Source: Paraburkholderia phosphatilytica
GTDB taxonomy: Bacteria; Pseudomonadota; Gammaproteobacteria; Burkholderiales; Burkholderiaceae
DNA: 64,000 bases
Reading direction: 5' to 3'
Assembly (NCBI RefSeq): GCF_003443895.1
Contig: NZ_QQOA01000015.1
Coordinates: forward strand, 62,001-126,000
The position numbers were made by a program, and so were the translations under genes. The notes beneath the pieces were generated by a model, which saw only the letters and a list, made by a program, of their open reading frames with translations, was not told where the DNA came from and ran no database searches. Positions 34,926-44,795 of the stretch are shown one piece after another; position 1 is the first letter of the stretch; every line of letters begins with the position of its first letter.

Positions 34926-36593
34926 ATGGAAATTGTCTTCACCGTTCTGATCCTGCTGCTTGCCGTCGCGCTCTCTGGCGTGATCGTGCGCCTGCTGCCG
35001 TTCAGGCTGCCGCTGCCGCTCGTGCAGATCGCGCTCGGCGCGCTGCTCGATCTGCCGAACCCGGGCCTGCACGTCCGGTTCGATCCTGCACTCTTCATGC
35101 TGCTGTTCATTCCGCCGCTACTGTTCGCCGACGGCTGGCGGATCCCGAAGCGCGAGTTCTTCATGGCGCGCCGCGCGATCCTGATGCTCGCGCTCGGGCT
35201 CGTGTTCATGACGGTGCTCGCGATCGGCTACTTCGTTCACTGGCTCGCGCCCGAGATTCCGCTGCCCGTGGCGTTCGCACTCGCCGCGGTGCTGTCGCCC
35301 ACCGATGCGGTCGCGTTGACCGGTATCGCGGGCCGCGACCGGATTCCGCCGCATCTGATGCATATCCTGGAAGGCGAAGCGCTGATGAACGACGCGTCCG
35401 GTCTCGTCGCGCTGAAGTTCGCGATCGCGGCGGCGTTGACCGGCGTGTTCTCGCTGCGCGATGCGTCGATCAGCTTCGTGATCATCGCGGCCGGCGGTCT
35501 CGCGGTGGGCGCGGCCGTCGCGTGGCTGTTCTCGATCGTGTCGGCGCGCTTTCTCGCGGTGACGCCGGAGGGCGACCCCGCACCCGGCGTCGTGATGACG
35601 CTGCTGATTCCGTTCGCGGCTTACCTGTTCGCGGAGCACATCGGCTGCTCGGGGATTCTGTCCGCCGTCTCCGCCGGCATGACGATGAACTACGCGAGCC
35701 TCGCGAACGCGGGGCCGGTGTCGGCGCGGGTGCGCGCGGACAGCACGTGGACGATGATCGAGTTCGTCTTCAACGGTATGGTGTTCATCATGCTCGGCCT
35801 GCAGCTGCCGCACATCATCGGCCGCGCGCTGCTCGACGCGCACGAGTCCGGCAATGCGCAGATGTGGCGGCTGGTCGGCTACGTGGCCGCGGTGGCGGTT
35901 GCGCTGTACGCGTTGCGCTTCGCGTGGGTGTGGCTGCTGCGCTGGTTCGCGAGCCGCGGCGCCGCGCGTCACGGCATCGTCAACGCGGTGCCGGGGCTGC
36001 GCACGGTGGGCATCATGACGTTCGCCGGCGTGCGCGGCGCGGTGACGCTGGCGGGCGTGCTTTCCGTGCCGGAGGTGCTGGCCAATGGTGTGGACCTGCA
36101 GGGGCGCGACGTCGCGATCTTCATCGCGTCCGGCGTGATACTGGCATCGCTCGCGATCGCCGTGGTGGCGTTGCCGCTGCTGCTGGATGGCGCGAAGCGC
36201 GGGCGCGATCCGCGCACGGTGGCGGAGGAACGGCTCGCGCGCAAGCTCGCGGCGCAGGCGGCGATTCGCGCGGTGGACGGCCTGCACGAAACGACGACCG
36301 CCGGGCTCGACGAAGCAGCCGCCGCCCACGCAACCGACGTGACCGCCCGCGTGATGGACGTGTACCGGCGGCGCCTCGCCACCCTCACCGACGACAAGCA
36401 GCCCGCCGACGAAGCGCGCCGCGCGGAAGCGTTCGAATTCCGGATGAAGCTCGCCGGCATGCGCGCGGAACGGGCCGAACTGCTGGCGCTGCGCAACAGC
36501 TCGAAGATCAACGACGAGACGCTGAACAAGCTGATGCGCGAAGTGGACCTGGCCGAGACCGCACTGACCACCCGCGGCCGCAACAAGGGCTGA
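34926..36593 (+). CDS. Na+/H+ antiporter (CPA1/NhaP-like)
   Basis: A 555-residue membrane protein with about twelve transmembrane segments. CPA1 marks are present: FIPPLLFADGWRI, FALAAVLSPTDAVALTGIAG (the TD ion-binding motif), EGEALMNDASGLVALKFAIA (the ND motif) and RTVGIMTFAGVRGAVTLAGVL (the conserved Arg region). A cytoplasmic tail of ~120 residues is Ala/Glu/Arg rich and probably helical. It exchanges Na+ or K+ for H+ across the inner membrane. Start MEIVFTVLILLL at 34926 is chosen as the first residue of the first membrane segment. Confidence 0.92.
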   Translation: MEIVFTVLILLLAVALSGVIVRLLPFRLPLPLVQIALGALLDLPNPGLHVRFDPALFMLLFIPPLLFADGWRIPKREFFMARRAILMLALGLVFMTVLAIGYFVHWLAPEIPLPVAFALAAVLSPTDAVALTGIAGRDRIPPHLMHILEGEALMNDASGLVALKFAIAAALTGVFSLRDASISFVIIAAGGLAVGAAVAWLFSIVSARFLAVTPEGDPAPGVVMTLLIPFAAYLFAEHIGCSGILSAVSAGMTMNYASLANAGPVSARVRADSTWTMIEFVFNGMVFIMLGLQLPHIIGRALLDAHESGNAQMWRLVGYVAAVAVALYALRFAWVWLLRWFASRGAARHGIVNAVPGLRTVGIMTFAGVRGAVTLAGVLSVPEVLANGVDLQGRDVAIFIASGVILASLAIAVVALPLLLDGAKRGRDPRTVAEERLARKLAAQAAIRAVDGLHETTTAGLDEAAAAHATDVTARVMDVYRRRLATLTDDKQPADEARRAEAFEFRMKLAGMRAERAELLALRNSSKINDETLNKLMREVDLAETALTTRGRNKG

Positions 36594-36773
36594 CGATGCA
36601 GCCGGCGCAGCATCAGGAGGCCCGACGCGCGCCGGCACCCCGTCGGCTCACTGGTTGATACTCCTGCCGCGAGGCCGTTGTCGCGATGCGGAGCGCGGCG
36701 CACACTTTGAGCCTGCGATGCTGCCCCCTCGCCACCGGGTCCAGCAGGCCGGCCACGAGGTTCAGGGGAACGC

Positions 36774-36797
36774 GGCAGGGGTAGGGGCAGGGGTAGG
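36774..36797. repeat. Tandem pair of 12-bp repeat
   Basis: GGCAGGGGTAGG occurs twice head to tail in non-coding DNA just after the permease gene stop. No function is suggested. Confidence 0.8.
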
Positions 36798-36808
36798 CGG
36801 AACCGCGT

Positions 36809-38116
36809 TCAGACCGCAGCTTCCTGCACCGGCTTGCCACGCAGGAGCGCGTAGAGAATGATCGCGCCGAAGGTCGCGGTGCCGATACCGCCGAGGCCGA
36901 AGCCGCCGAGCTTCAGCGAAAAGTCGCCCGCACCCAGCACGAGCGTGACGGCCGCGACGATCAGGTTGCGGTTGTCGGAGAAGTCGACGCGGTTCACGAC
37001 CCAGATGCGCGCGCCCGTCACCGCGATCAGCCCGAACACGACGATCGACACGCCGCCGAGCACCGGCCCCGGAATCGTCTGGATGAGCGCGCCGAACTTC
37101 GGCGAGAAGCCGAGCAGCAGCGCGATCAGCGCGGCGATCACGAACACCAGCGTCGAATAGATCCTGGTCACGGCCATCACGCCGATGTTTTCCGCGTAGG
37201 TCGTCACGCCGGTGCCGCCCGCGAAGCCCGACACGATCGTCGCGATCGCGTCGCCGATGAACGCGCGGCCGATGTAGCGGTCGAGGCTCTTGCCCGTCAT
37301 CGCGCTCACCGCCTTGATGTGGCCGAGGTTCTCCGCGACCAGGATCACGGCGACCGGCGCGAGCAGCGCCATCGCGTGCGGATCGAAGCTCGGTGCCATG
37401 AAGTGCGGCATGCCGAACCACGCCGCGTTCGTGACGATCGAGAAGTCGATCGGCTTGCCCATGCCAAGGCCGTTCGTGACGACCGCGTAGATCGCGTAGG
37501 CGATCAGGAGGCCGACCAGGATCAGCAAGCGCTGCAGCATGCCGCGCGTGAACACCGCGACCGCGCCGACGCACAGCACGGTCACGAGCGCCATCCACGA
37601 GTCGAAGTTCGAGCCGCTCACGCCATGCACCGCGATCGGCGCGAGATTCAGGCCGATCACCGTGACGATCGAACCGGTCACGACCGGCGGCATCAGCGTT
37701 TCGATCCACTTCGTGCCGACGCCCGACACGATCAGTCCGATCACGCCGTACACGACGCCGCACGCGATGATCCCGCCGAGCGCGACCGGGATATTGAGGT
37801 TCGGACCGTGCCCAGCGTAGCCGGTGACCGCGATCACGAGGCCGATGAACGAGAAGCTCGAACCGAGGTAGCTCGGCACCCGGCCGCCCACCAGCACGAA
37901 GAACAGCAGCGTGCCGATGCCCGACATGAAGATGCACAGGTTCGGATCGAAGCCCATCAGGAGCGGGGCGAGCACCGTCGAGCCGAACATCGCGACGACG
38001 TGCTGCACGCCCATCGCGATCATCTGCGGGCCGGGCAGGCGTTCATCGATGTTGACGACACGCGCTTCGGTCGAAGGCGGCAGGGCGCGCCAGCGCGGAA
38101 ACCAGGAATCGGCCAT
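36809..38116 (-). CDS. Uracil-xanthine permease (NCS2 family, UraA/RutG-like)
   Basis: A 435-residue nucleobase:cation symporter with about fourteen membrane segments. Family marks: GVQHVVAMFGSTVLAPLLMG at the start, SYLGSSFSFIG, VAVILVAENLGHIKAVSAMTG (the QNxGxxxxT-type region with Glu in the binding site) and GGTGVTTYAENIGVMAVTR. GVTTYAEN and the AENLGH glutamate fit uracil rather than xanthine carriers. AGGAGTAC precedes ATG 38116; 49 further upstream codons are open but lack family likeness. Confidence 0.92.
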   Translation of the reverse strand: MADSWFPRWRALPPSTEARVVNIDERLPGPQMIAMGVQHVVAMFGSTVLAPLLMGFDPNLCIFMSGIGTLLFFVLVGGRVPSYLGSSFSFIGLVIAVTGYAGHGPNLNIPVALGGIIACGVVYGVIGLIVSGVGTKWIETLMPPVVTGSIVTVIGLNLAPIAVHGVSGSNFDSWMALVTVLCVGAVAVFTRGMLQRLLILVGLLIAYAIYAVVTNGLGMGKPIDFSIVTNAAWFGMPHFMAPSFDPHAMALLAPVAVILVAENLGHIKAVSAMTGKSLDRYIGRAFIGDAIATIVSGFAGGTGVTTYAENIGVMAVTRIYSTLVFVIAALIALLLGFSPKFGALIQTIPGPVLGGVSIVVFGLIAVTGARIWVVNRVDFSDNRNLIVAAVTLVLGAGDFSLKLGGFGLGGIGTATFGAIILYALLRGKPVQEAAV

Positions 38117-38398
38117 GTGGGAGTACTCCTCTGTGTATTGGCGGGTGGTGGGGTGTGACGGAACGCGACGGCATGATGCGGCGCTGTGGTTGCGGCTGCG
38201 CGGCATGGCCGGCGTCGTCGTGCGGTCAGGCGCGAGTGTACGGATGCAGGCAGGCGCTGACAAGCTGACGAAAATCGGTCCGGCATGACGTTAGGGCTGG
38301 AGCCGCCGAATGCGAAACGCCGGCTCCGTGCGTTGCACGGGCCGGCGTCCGGCTGTGACGGGCCTGCTGAACAGGTCAGAGGCCAGAACGTTATGTGC

Positions 38399-39973
38399 TC
38401 ACGCGTGCCGCGCGCGCCGTCCTTCGATTTCGAACACCGACACCGCGCTCTGCAGCTGCTTCGCCTGATCGGCCATCGAGCCCGCGGCGGCCGCGGCCTG
38501 CTCGACGAGCGCGGCGTTCTGCTGCGTGACCTGATCCATCTGCGCGACCGCGCGGTTCACCTGCTCGATTCCCGTGCTCTGCTCGTTCGACGCCGAGGAG
38601 ATCTCGCCCATGATGTCGGTCACGCGGCGCACGGCCGTCGTCACTTCGGTCATCACGGTGCCCGCACGCTCGGCGAGCGTCGCGCCGCTGCCGACGCGCG
38701 ACGTCGACGATTCGATCAGCTCCTTGATCTCCTTCGCGGAGACGGCGCTGCGCTGCGCAAGCGAACGCACTTCGCCCGCGACGACCGCGAAGCCGCGGCC
38801 CTGCTCGCCGGCGCGCGCCGCTTCCACCGCCGCATTCAGCGCGAGGATGTTGGTCTGGAACGCGATGCTCTCGATCACCGCGATGATGTCGGTCATGCGC
38901 TTCGAGCCAGCGGCCAGTTCGCGCATCGTCGCGACGACGTCGTCGACGAGTTCGCTGCCCTGCTGCGCGACGCTCGATGCGCCGTTCGCGAGACCACTCG
39001 CCTGCTGCGCGTTCTCGGCGTTCTGACGCACTGTGGAGGTCAGCTCTTCCATGCTCGACGCGGTTTCCTGCAGCGAGGCCGCCTGCTCTTCCGTGCGTTG
39101 CGACAGATCGGCGTTGCCCTGTGCGATCTCGTCGGATGCGAGCAGGATCGATTCGCTCGACGTGCTGATGCCCGAGACGATCGATGCGAGCCGGTCGCGC
39201 ATGTCCTTCAGCGCATAGAGCAGGCTGCTGTGGTCGCCGTCGCGCAGTTCGACGCGCGCAGTCAGGTCGCCGCCCGCGATGCGGCTCGCGATTTCCATCG
39301 CGTAGCCCGGCTCGCCGCCAAGCTGGCGTGAGAGTCGCCGCGCGATGAACCATGCGAGCAGCGCGCCCACCACGATCGACACCAGCACGAGCGCGCTGAC
39401 TGTCACGCGCATCGTGCTGTAGGTCTGCGTGGCGGTCTCTTTCGATGCAGTCGCCTGCTGCCGGCGATATTGAACGGCCGTCGCGATCTCGTCGCGCAAT
39501 GCTTCGCTTGCCGCGATCGCGCGGCGCACCAGCTCCGCGTTGTCGACACCTGCGGGAACCGGATCGGCGCCGATCTGCTCGCGCACGATCGCTTCCCACG
39601 CGGCCGCGCCGCGCAGCACCGCATCGAAATGTTCCTGCGCGCGTGAGTCGGTGATCGTCGCGCGATAGCCGTCGAAGTCGTCGTGCATCGTCTTCAGCTG
39701 CGCGGCGATTTCATCCTTGAGTTTCTGGCGCGCGGCGTCGTCCGGCGCGTAGCCGAGATTGGCGGCATCGAGATCGGAGCTGAGCTTGTTGCGGTTCGCC
39801 TCTTCCATGTAGTAGAGGCCGTCCATGTGGCGATCGGCAATCGTGTTCGTGATGTCGTGAACCGACGACAGCGACATCAGCCCCGATGCGCCCACCACCA
39901 TGCCGAACGCAATCACCACGGCAAATGCGACCAGCAGTTTTCTGAACACCGTCATGCTGTCAAACCACTTCAT
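38399..39973 (-). CDS. Methyl-accepting chemotaxis protein
   Basis: A 524-residue inner-membrane chemoreceptor. TM1 at about 10-32 (LLVAFAVVIAFGMVVGASGL), a four-helix periplasmic sensor (about 35-190), TM2 (VSALVLVSIVVGALLAWFIA), a HAMP domain and the signalling hairpin with tip EIGSIA-type sequence IAFQTNILALNAAVEAARAG. Methylation-region helices hold SQRTEEQAASLQETASSMEEL. The ligand is unknown. AAGGAATC supports the start at 39973, and a FliA-like promoter lies about 75-100 bases upstream. No CheR/B pentapeptide tether is seen at the C-terminus. Confidence 0.93.
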   Translation of the reverse strand: MKWFDSMTVFRKLLVAFAVVIAFGMVVGASGLMSLSSVHDITNTIADRHMDGLYYMEEANRNKLSSDLDAANLGYAPDDAARQKLKDEIAAQLKTMHDDFDGYRATITDSRAQEHFDAVLRGAAAWEAIVREQIGADPVPAGVDNAELVRRAIAASEALRDEIATAVQYRRQQATASKETATQTYSTMRVTVSALVLVSIVVGALLAWFIARRLSRQLGGEPGYAMEIASRIAGGDLTARVELRDGDHSSLLYALKDMRDRLASIVSGISTSSESILLASDEIAQGNADLSQRTEEQAASLQETASSMEELTSTVRQNAENAQQASGLANGASSVAQQGSELVDDVVATMRELAAGSKRMTDIIAVIESIAFQTNILALNAAVEAARAGEQGRGFAVVAGEVRSLAQRSAVSAKEIKELIESSTSRVGSGATLAERAGTVMTEVTTAVRRVTDIMGEISSASNEQSTGIEQVNRAVAQMDQVTQQNAALVEQAAAAAGSMADQAKQLQSAVSVFEIEGRRARHA

Positions 39974-40347
39974 TATTGATTCCTTGAGCGAGCCTGAATT
40001 GAAACGGCGATGCGTCGAACGCACACACGCATGCCTGCATAAGGTCGTTTACGGCCGGCCCGTATGCGACTTGACTGACCGATGGCGGGAATAACGCGGG
40101 ACAGATGACAGCGCTTCCACTGCCTCGACGAAGCATCGCGCAGTGAAAGGAGAACGAAACAGATTGCGGGGAGAAGAAGGTGGGGGCACTCCGGATCAGG
40201 CGCTATCCGATATGGCGATAAAAAGGGGCTCCATACACTGGCGTGCCTGCGTGACGCGCCGGGGGACGCGCGCCGGGTTACACGCGCGCGTTGCGGCCTT
40301 GCGGTTCAGCCGTTCATCCATCCTGGCGTGCGCGGCGTTCTTTCCGG
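39974..40347. other. Intergenic region between chemoreceptor and cyclase
   Basis: 374 bases. It contains the FliA-like promoter for the chemoreceptor gene and the downstream end of the diguanylate cyclase gene. No gene or RNA is recognised in the remaining ~270 bases. Confidence 0.5.
40048..40074 (-). promoter_or_regulatory. FliA (sigma-28)-like promoter of the chemoreceptor gene
   Basis: On the minus strand TCAA (40074-40071), 15 bases, then GCCGTAAA (40055-40048). The consensus is TAAA-N15-GCCGATAA; 6 of 8 bases match in the -10 and 3 of 4 in the -35, with exact spacing. It lies 75 bases before the start at 39973. Confidence 0.55.
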
Positions 40348-41877
40348 TCAGCGCCCGGGTTGCCCAAGCTGTCCGAGCGGCACCGCCGGGTCCGGCACAC
40401 TGGTCGCTGCGTTCGCCTGATAGCAGCGCACGCGGTTGCGGCCGGCGTCTTTCGCGTCGTAGAGCGCGGCGTCGGCCGCATCCACCAGCGCGCGCCAGGT
40501 TCCGAACGGATGCATGCTCGTGCACGCGACCCCGACGCTCACCGTCAGCACATGGTGCGTGCTCGCGACGTGATGGATCGAGCGCGTCTGTACTGCCGCG
40601 CGAATCTTCTCCGCGAGCTGCATCGCGCCATCCTCATCGGTGTCCGGCGCGAGCAGCGCGAACTCCTCGCCGCCATAGCGCGCCGCGCAGTCAAGCGGCC
40701 GGCGCGTGTAGTGCGCAATCGAACGCGCGACCGAGATCAGCGCGTCGTCGCCGGCGGAGTGACCGTAGAAGTCGTTGTAGCCCTTGAAGCTGTCGACGTC
40801 GAACAGCAGCAGCGACAGCGGCCGCCCGGTGCGCTGTGCGTTGCGCCACGCGACGTCGGCGTGAGCCTCGAAGGTGCGGCGATTGTCGAGCCCCGTCAGG
40901 CCGTCGGTACGCGCGAGCACGCGCAGTTCTTCCTCCACCTTCAGACGCCGCGTCAGCTCCTTCGAGAAACGCACCGCGAGCGCGACGATCAGCAGGTCAA
41001 GCGCCGCGACGATCGAGCCGATGATCCAGGCGCGGCGACGCCATTCGGTGTAGATGTCGCCAGTGGCGAGCGCGATGTCGAGAATCAGCGGATAGCTCTG
41101 GATATGCCGGAAGTTGTACCAGCGTGGCACGTTGTCGATCGACGCGGTACCGAAGAATTCCCCGCTCGGCTGCAGCACGAAGCGCTCGTAGTTCGCGGTG
41201 TGCTTCAGGCTCGAGCCGATCAGCTTCGGATCGAGCGGGCGGCGCATCAGCATCGTGCCGTCCGCGAGCATCAGCGCCATCGAGCCGTTCGGCCCGAGCT
41301 TCATGCCTGCGAACAGGTCGTGAAAGTACTCAAGCCGCATCGTGCCGACCACCACGCCCGCGAAACTGCCGTCCGCGTGCGTGAGCCGCCGGCTCAGCGC
41401 GATGGTCGGGCCGCCTTCGTGCAGAAGCGGCGCGAACGGGTGGCTGATGTACAGGCCGACATTCGGCGAATCGCGTTGCACGGTGAAGTAGTCGCGGTAG
41501 GCGAAACTCCCGCCAAGCGGCGTCTCATCGCGCGAATCGAGGATCAGCTTGCCGGTTTCGTCGAGCACGAGGATCGAACCGATGTACTTCGCGGTGGTCG
41601 ACCGGTCGAACAGCACCATGCGGCGCAGGTCGGGCGGCAGCTTCATCACCTCGGGGCGCGCGAGCGCCTCGATCACGGCCTGCAGCGAGAGATCGTAGAC
41701 TTCGAGATTGCGCGAGGTGTCGCGGTCCACCAGCAGCGCGATGTTGTTTGCCGCCTCCTGCTCACGGCGCAGCGCGTCTTCGCGCATCTCGACCAGCACG
41801 ACGATCGTGATGGCGAGGATCGCGGCGGCGAGCACGAGGCTGATTGCGATCACGCTGGTCGGACGACGCGTCACCAT
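40348..41877 (-). CDS. Membrane diguanylate cyclase with periplasmic Cache sensor
   Basis: A 509-residue protein. TM1 (about 8-30), a double-Cache periplasmic sensor (about 40-280: KYIGSILVLDETGKLILDSR, YRDYFTVQRDSPNVGLYIS), TM2 (IIGSIVAALDLLIVALAVRF) and a GGDEF domain (about 325-490). The active-site motif is GGEEF and the product-inhibition site RPLD precedes it by the normal spacing, so it should make c-di-GMP from GTP with feedback inhibition. The chemical signal sensed is unknown. Confidence 0.92.
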   Translation of the reverse strand: MVTRRPTSVIAISLVLAAAILAITIVVLVEMREDALRREQEAANNIALLVDRDTSRNLEVYDLSLQAVIEALARPEVMKLPPDLRRMVLFDRSTTAKYIGSILVLDETGKLILDSRDETPLGGSFAYRDYFTVQRDSPNVGLYISHPFAPLLHEGGPTIALSRRLTHADGSFAGVVVGTMRLEYFHDLFAGMKLGPNGSMALMLADGTMLMRRPLDPKLIGSSLKHTANYERFVLQPSGEFFGTASIDNVPRWYNFRHIQSYPLILDIALATGDIYTEWRRRAWIIGSIVAALDLLIVALAVRFSKELTRRLKVEEELRVLARTDGLTGLDNRRTFEAHADVAWRNAQRTGRPLSLLLFDVDSFKGYNDFYGHSAGDDALISVARSIAHYTRRPLDCAARYGGEEFALLAPDTDEDGAMQLAEKIRAAVQTRSIHHVASTHHVLTVSVGVACTSMHPFGTWRALVDAADAALYDAKDAGRNRVRCYQANAATSVPDPAVPLGQLGQPGR

Positions 41878-42154
41878 GCTGGCGGTGGTTTCCTGTGGCA
41901 GGCAAGCTGGCGCGGCATGCCGGGCACGCGGCGCGGTTCGGGATCACCTGACAGGCGCGGGGGTCGCGTCACCGACACGCAGGAGCGGCGGATGACGGGA
42001 GCGGCCGATGAGGCTGTCAGGCGGCTGGTTCGGCAATGCGGTCTGGCAAAGGCCCGGACAACGTCGGCCGGTGAGCGGCTATTGTGCGCGTTTTTGGGGA
42101 GTTTTACGACCGCCTGACGTTGCCTGCGTGATGCGGATGGGGGCCTGGTGCGGC

Positions 42155-42871
42155 TCAGTCCGACCGGCTGGCTGCCGGCGTCGCGCCGGCTTCTCCGCGG
42201 GCTTGCCCGCGCGCGAGCGCGAGGATGTCGGGCGCCTCGACGAACGCGACGGGCGCGCCGTGCCGCGCGACCGCCAGCATCGCCTGTCCCACTTCGGCGG
42301 TAGTCACGATCCGGTCCGGCGCGACGAGCCGCATGAGCGGCCAGAGCGGCCTGGCGAGCACGATGAAGAGCTGGTACAGCGCGGTTTTGGAGCGGATGCC
42401 GCCCAGTGGCTGGATCGGACCCGGGCGGAACAGGTAGACCGCCCTGAACGGCATCGTGCGCAGCGTGTTTTCGGTGCGCCCTTTCACGCGCGCCCACATG
42501 CTGCGGCCGCGCTCCGTGCTGTCCGTACTGGCGCCGGAAACGTAGACGAACGTCATCTGCGGATTGAGCCGCGCGAGCGGTTCCGCGATGCGTATCGTCA
42601 GATCATAGGTGATGCGCGTGTAAGCGGCCTCTTTCACGCCGACTGAGGACACGCCAAGGCAGAAGAAGCACGCGTCGAAGCCGCCCAGCCGGGCCTCGAT
42701 CGAACGGCTGTCTCCAGGGTCCGTCTGGATGACCTCGCGCAGCTTTGGGTCGCTGATGCCTGTGGCGCGGCGTCCCATGATCTGCACGAGCTCGACATCC
42801 GGCGCGGCGAGACACTCGCGCAGCACGCCCTGCCCGACCATCCCGGTCGCGCCATAGATCAGGACCTTCAA
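42155..42871 (-). CDS. NAD(P)-binding epimerase-like protein
   Basis: A 238-residue Rossmann-fold protein of the NAD(P)H-binding, atypical-SDR type (relatives of YbjT/HTATIP2). The dinucleotide motif GATGMVGQG is at residues 7-15. The start codon is TTG at 42871, overlapping the stop of the upstream SDR gene as TTGA, with GGAGG about eight bases before it; coupling by re-initiation is likely. It ends the operon that starts with the SDR at 44727. Substrate unknown. Confidence 0.85.
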   Translation of the reverse strand: MKVLIYGATGMVGQGVLRECLAAPDVELVQIMGRRATGISDPKLREVIQTDPGDSRSIEARLGGFDACFFCLGVSSVGVKEAAYTRITYDLTIRIAEPLARLNPQMTFVYVSGASTDSTERGRSMWARVKGRTENTLRTMPFRAVYLFRPGPIQPLGGIRSKTALYQLFIVLARPLWPLMRLVAPDRIVTTAEVGQAMLAVARHGAPVAFVEAPDILALARGQARGEAGATPAASRSD

Positions 42872-43842
42872 CCGGCGCCTCCGAGTACTTCGGTCGTCTC
42901 CGCTGATGCGCCCTGCTGCTCGGGCCACCACGTATTCGTGAGCCCGCATGACACTTCCCAAAGGCGTGCGGCGAGCGTCCTGTCCTTCGCCTGATGGCTG
43001 ATGTGCACCTTGCCGGGCGTACCCTTCAGCTCGAATGGGCCGGTCGGCCCGTAGTAGCAGCCCGGCTCCACGTCGGGCGACGTGGCAGCAAGCAGCGAGG
43101 ACAGTGCACCGCGCGTCGCGGACTGGCTCAGGAGCGGCTCGAACGTCACCGCGTTGATCCGTTGCATCCACGTGTCGCCGGGGCCGTTCGCGATCAGGTC
43201 GGTTCGCGCATAGCCTGGGTGCGCCGCAACTGAAACCAGCCCCCAGCCGTGTGAATCGCTGCGGCGCTGCAGTTCGATCGCGAACATCAGCATCGCAAGT
43301 TTCGACTGCGCGTACGCGCGCCATGGCCGGTAGTGGCGCATCGACTGCAGGTCGTCGAAGTGAATCGCCGCGAACGTGCGATGCGCGATGCTGCTGAGGT
43401 TGACGACGCGCGGCGCCTGCGCAGCGCGCAACGAAGGGAGCAGGCGCGCCGTCAACGCGAAGTGACTGAGGAAGTTGGTGCCGAACTGCAGTTCGAAGCC
43501 ATCGGCGGTCGTGTAGCGTTTGGGCGGCGTCATCACGCCCGCATTGTTCACGAGCAGATCGAGCACGCCGTATTCGCTGGCAAAGCGCTTCGCGAACTCG
43601 CGCACGGAGCCCAGGCTCGCGAGATCGAGGTCCATGTAGCGCACGGACGCCTGCGGGCACGCCCGCAGGATCTGCTCCATGGCAACCTCTCCTTTGGACG
43701 CGTTACGCCCGGTCAGGATCACGTTCGCCCCTGCGCGCGCGAGCCCGAGCGACGTCTCATACCCGAGACCGCCTGTTGCACCGGTGATCACCGCGATCCT
43801 GCCGGTCTGCGATGGAATATCGCTGGTCGTCCAGTTCGGCAT
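42868..43842 (-). CDS. Short-chain dehydrogenase (retinol dehydrogenase-like)
   Basis: A 324-residue classical SDR. NAD(P) motif TGATGGLG (20-27), DLDLASLGSVREF, NNAGVM, and the catalytic Ser...YxxxK set: VVNLSSIAHR and YAQSK. The extended C-terminus with GCYYGPTGPFELKGTPG matches the WWOX/RDH-like branch. AAGGAAG precedes the ATG. Middle gene of a three-gene dehydrogenase operon under a TetR regulator. The oxidised substrate is unknown. Confidence 0.9.
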   Translation of the reverse strand: MPNWTTSDIPSQTGRIAVITGATGGLGYETSLGLARAGANVILTGRNASKGEVAMEQILRACPQASVRYMDLDLASLGSVREFAKRFASEYGVLDLLVNNAGVMTPPKRYTTADGFELQFGTNFLSHFALTARLLPSLRAAQAPRVVNLSSIAHRTFAAIHFDDLQSMRHYRPWRAYAQSKLAMLMFAIELQRRSDSHGWGLVSVAAHPGYARTDLIANGPGDTWMQRINAVTFEPLLSQSATRGALSSLLAATSPDVEPGCYYGPTGPFELKGTPGKVHISHQAKDRTLAARLWEVSCGLTNTWWPEQQGASAETTEVLGGAG

Positions 43843-43860
43843 CGCACTCTTCCTTTGTCA

Positions 43861-44727
43861 TCAGGTTTGAGGAAACGGCGGAACCGGATCGTTGCGGGAA
43901 AGATCAGTTGAAAGGCTGACTTCGCGCCAACGTGAATCCGCTTCCGCGCGAGCGGCTTCGGCCATGGATGCATAATGCACCGCATCGCTTCCGAGTAGCA
44001 GGTGCGCGGGCGGATCGTCGTGGCGCGCGAGCTTCACGATCACGTCTGCGACCCGTGCGGCACTGCCCGTTTCGTTGCCGATGTACTGGTCGAACATCGC
44101 AACAAGCGGGCCCAGGGATGCTTCGTACTCCGGCAGGAGAGGCGGCAGGCTGTTGCGCGCCTCGGGTCCCCAGCCTGTGCCCATGCCACCAGGCTCGATC
44201 GCCGTCACCTTCACGCCGAAAGTCTTTACCTCTTCGCGCAGGACTTCCGCGAAGCCGCCCATCGCCCACTTCGCAGATTGATAGGCAGCAAGACCTGGGG
44301 TTCCTAAGCGACCTCCAACCGACGATACGTGGATGATATGACCGGATTTCTGCTCGCGCATGACTGGCAGCGCAGCACGTGTGGTGTACACCGCACCGAA
44401 GAAACTGGTCTCGATCTGCGCGCGGAAATCGTCGGCATCGGCCTGTTCGAACGGCGCGAAGTGGCCGTAACCCGCGTTGTTGACGAGCACATCGAGGCGG
44501 CCAAACGCATCGAGCGCGGTACGCACCGCGGCTTCGGCGGCGACCGGGTCCGTCACGTCCTGCGCGACGGCGCGAAGGCGCGCGCTGCCGTGCTGCTCGA
44601 CGAGATCCGCGAGGGTGTGCGGATCGCGTGCGCCCGCAACGACACGGTCGCCGGTGGCGAGCGCCGCCTGCACGACAAGACGGCCAAGGCCGCGCGAACT
44701 GCCGGTAACCAGCCAGACTTTCGACAT
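43861..44727 (-). CDS. Short-chain dehydrogenase/reductase
   Basis: A 288-residue SDR: TGSSRGLG cofactor motif (residues 8-15), NNAGYGHF, and catalytic YQSAK preceded by HVSSVGGRLG. It has the PGGMGTGW lid region typical of the SDR5-like oxidoreductases. AAGGAGCAG lies upstream of the ATG. It is the first structural gene after the TetR regulator; an operator-like sequence sits 23-45 bases before its start. It overlaps neither neighbour; 18 bases separate it from the next SDR gene. Confidence 0.9.
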   Translation of the reverse strand: MSKVWLVTGSSRGLGRLVVQAALATGDRVVAGARDPHTLADLVEQHGSARLRAVAQDVTDPVAAEAAVRTALDAFGRLDVLVNNAGYGHFAPFEQADADDFRAQIETSFFGAVYTTRAALPVMREQKSGHIIHVSSVGGRLGTPGLAAYQSAKWAMGGFAEVLREEVKTFGVKVTAIEPGGMGTGWGPEARNSLPPLLPEYEASLGPLVAMFDQYIGNETGSAARVADVIVKLARHDDPPAHLLLGSDAVHYASMAEAARAEADSRWREVSLSTDLSRNDPVPPFPQT

Positions 44728-44749
44728 TATCTGCTCCTTTGATGATTAG

Positions 44750-44772
44750 TTGAGCGCGTAATCACTCATTAA
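44750..44772. promoter_or_regulatory. TetR operator-like site before the SDR operon
   Basis: TTGAGC-GCGT-AATCACTCATTAA (44750-44772). The same blocks TTGAGC and AATCACTCATTAA occur, without the 4-base insert, in reverse orientation upstream of the tetR gene (45403-45421). The match of 19 bases in two spots of one regulator's promoter regions supports an operator. Confidence 0.6.
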
Positions 44773-44795
44773 AAGACGAAAAAAAGGCCGCAAGG

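Noticed and set aside
33308..36658. A 1116-codon plus-strand frame across the EAL gene and antiporter
   Set aside because: It is Arg/Ala-rich shadow of the EAL gene (minus) and the antiporter (another plus frame), as expected in GC-rich DNA.
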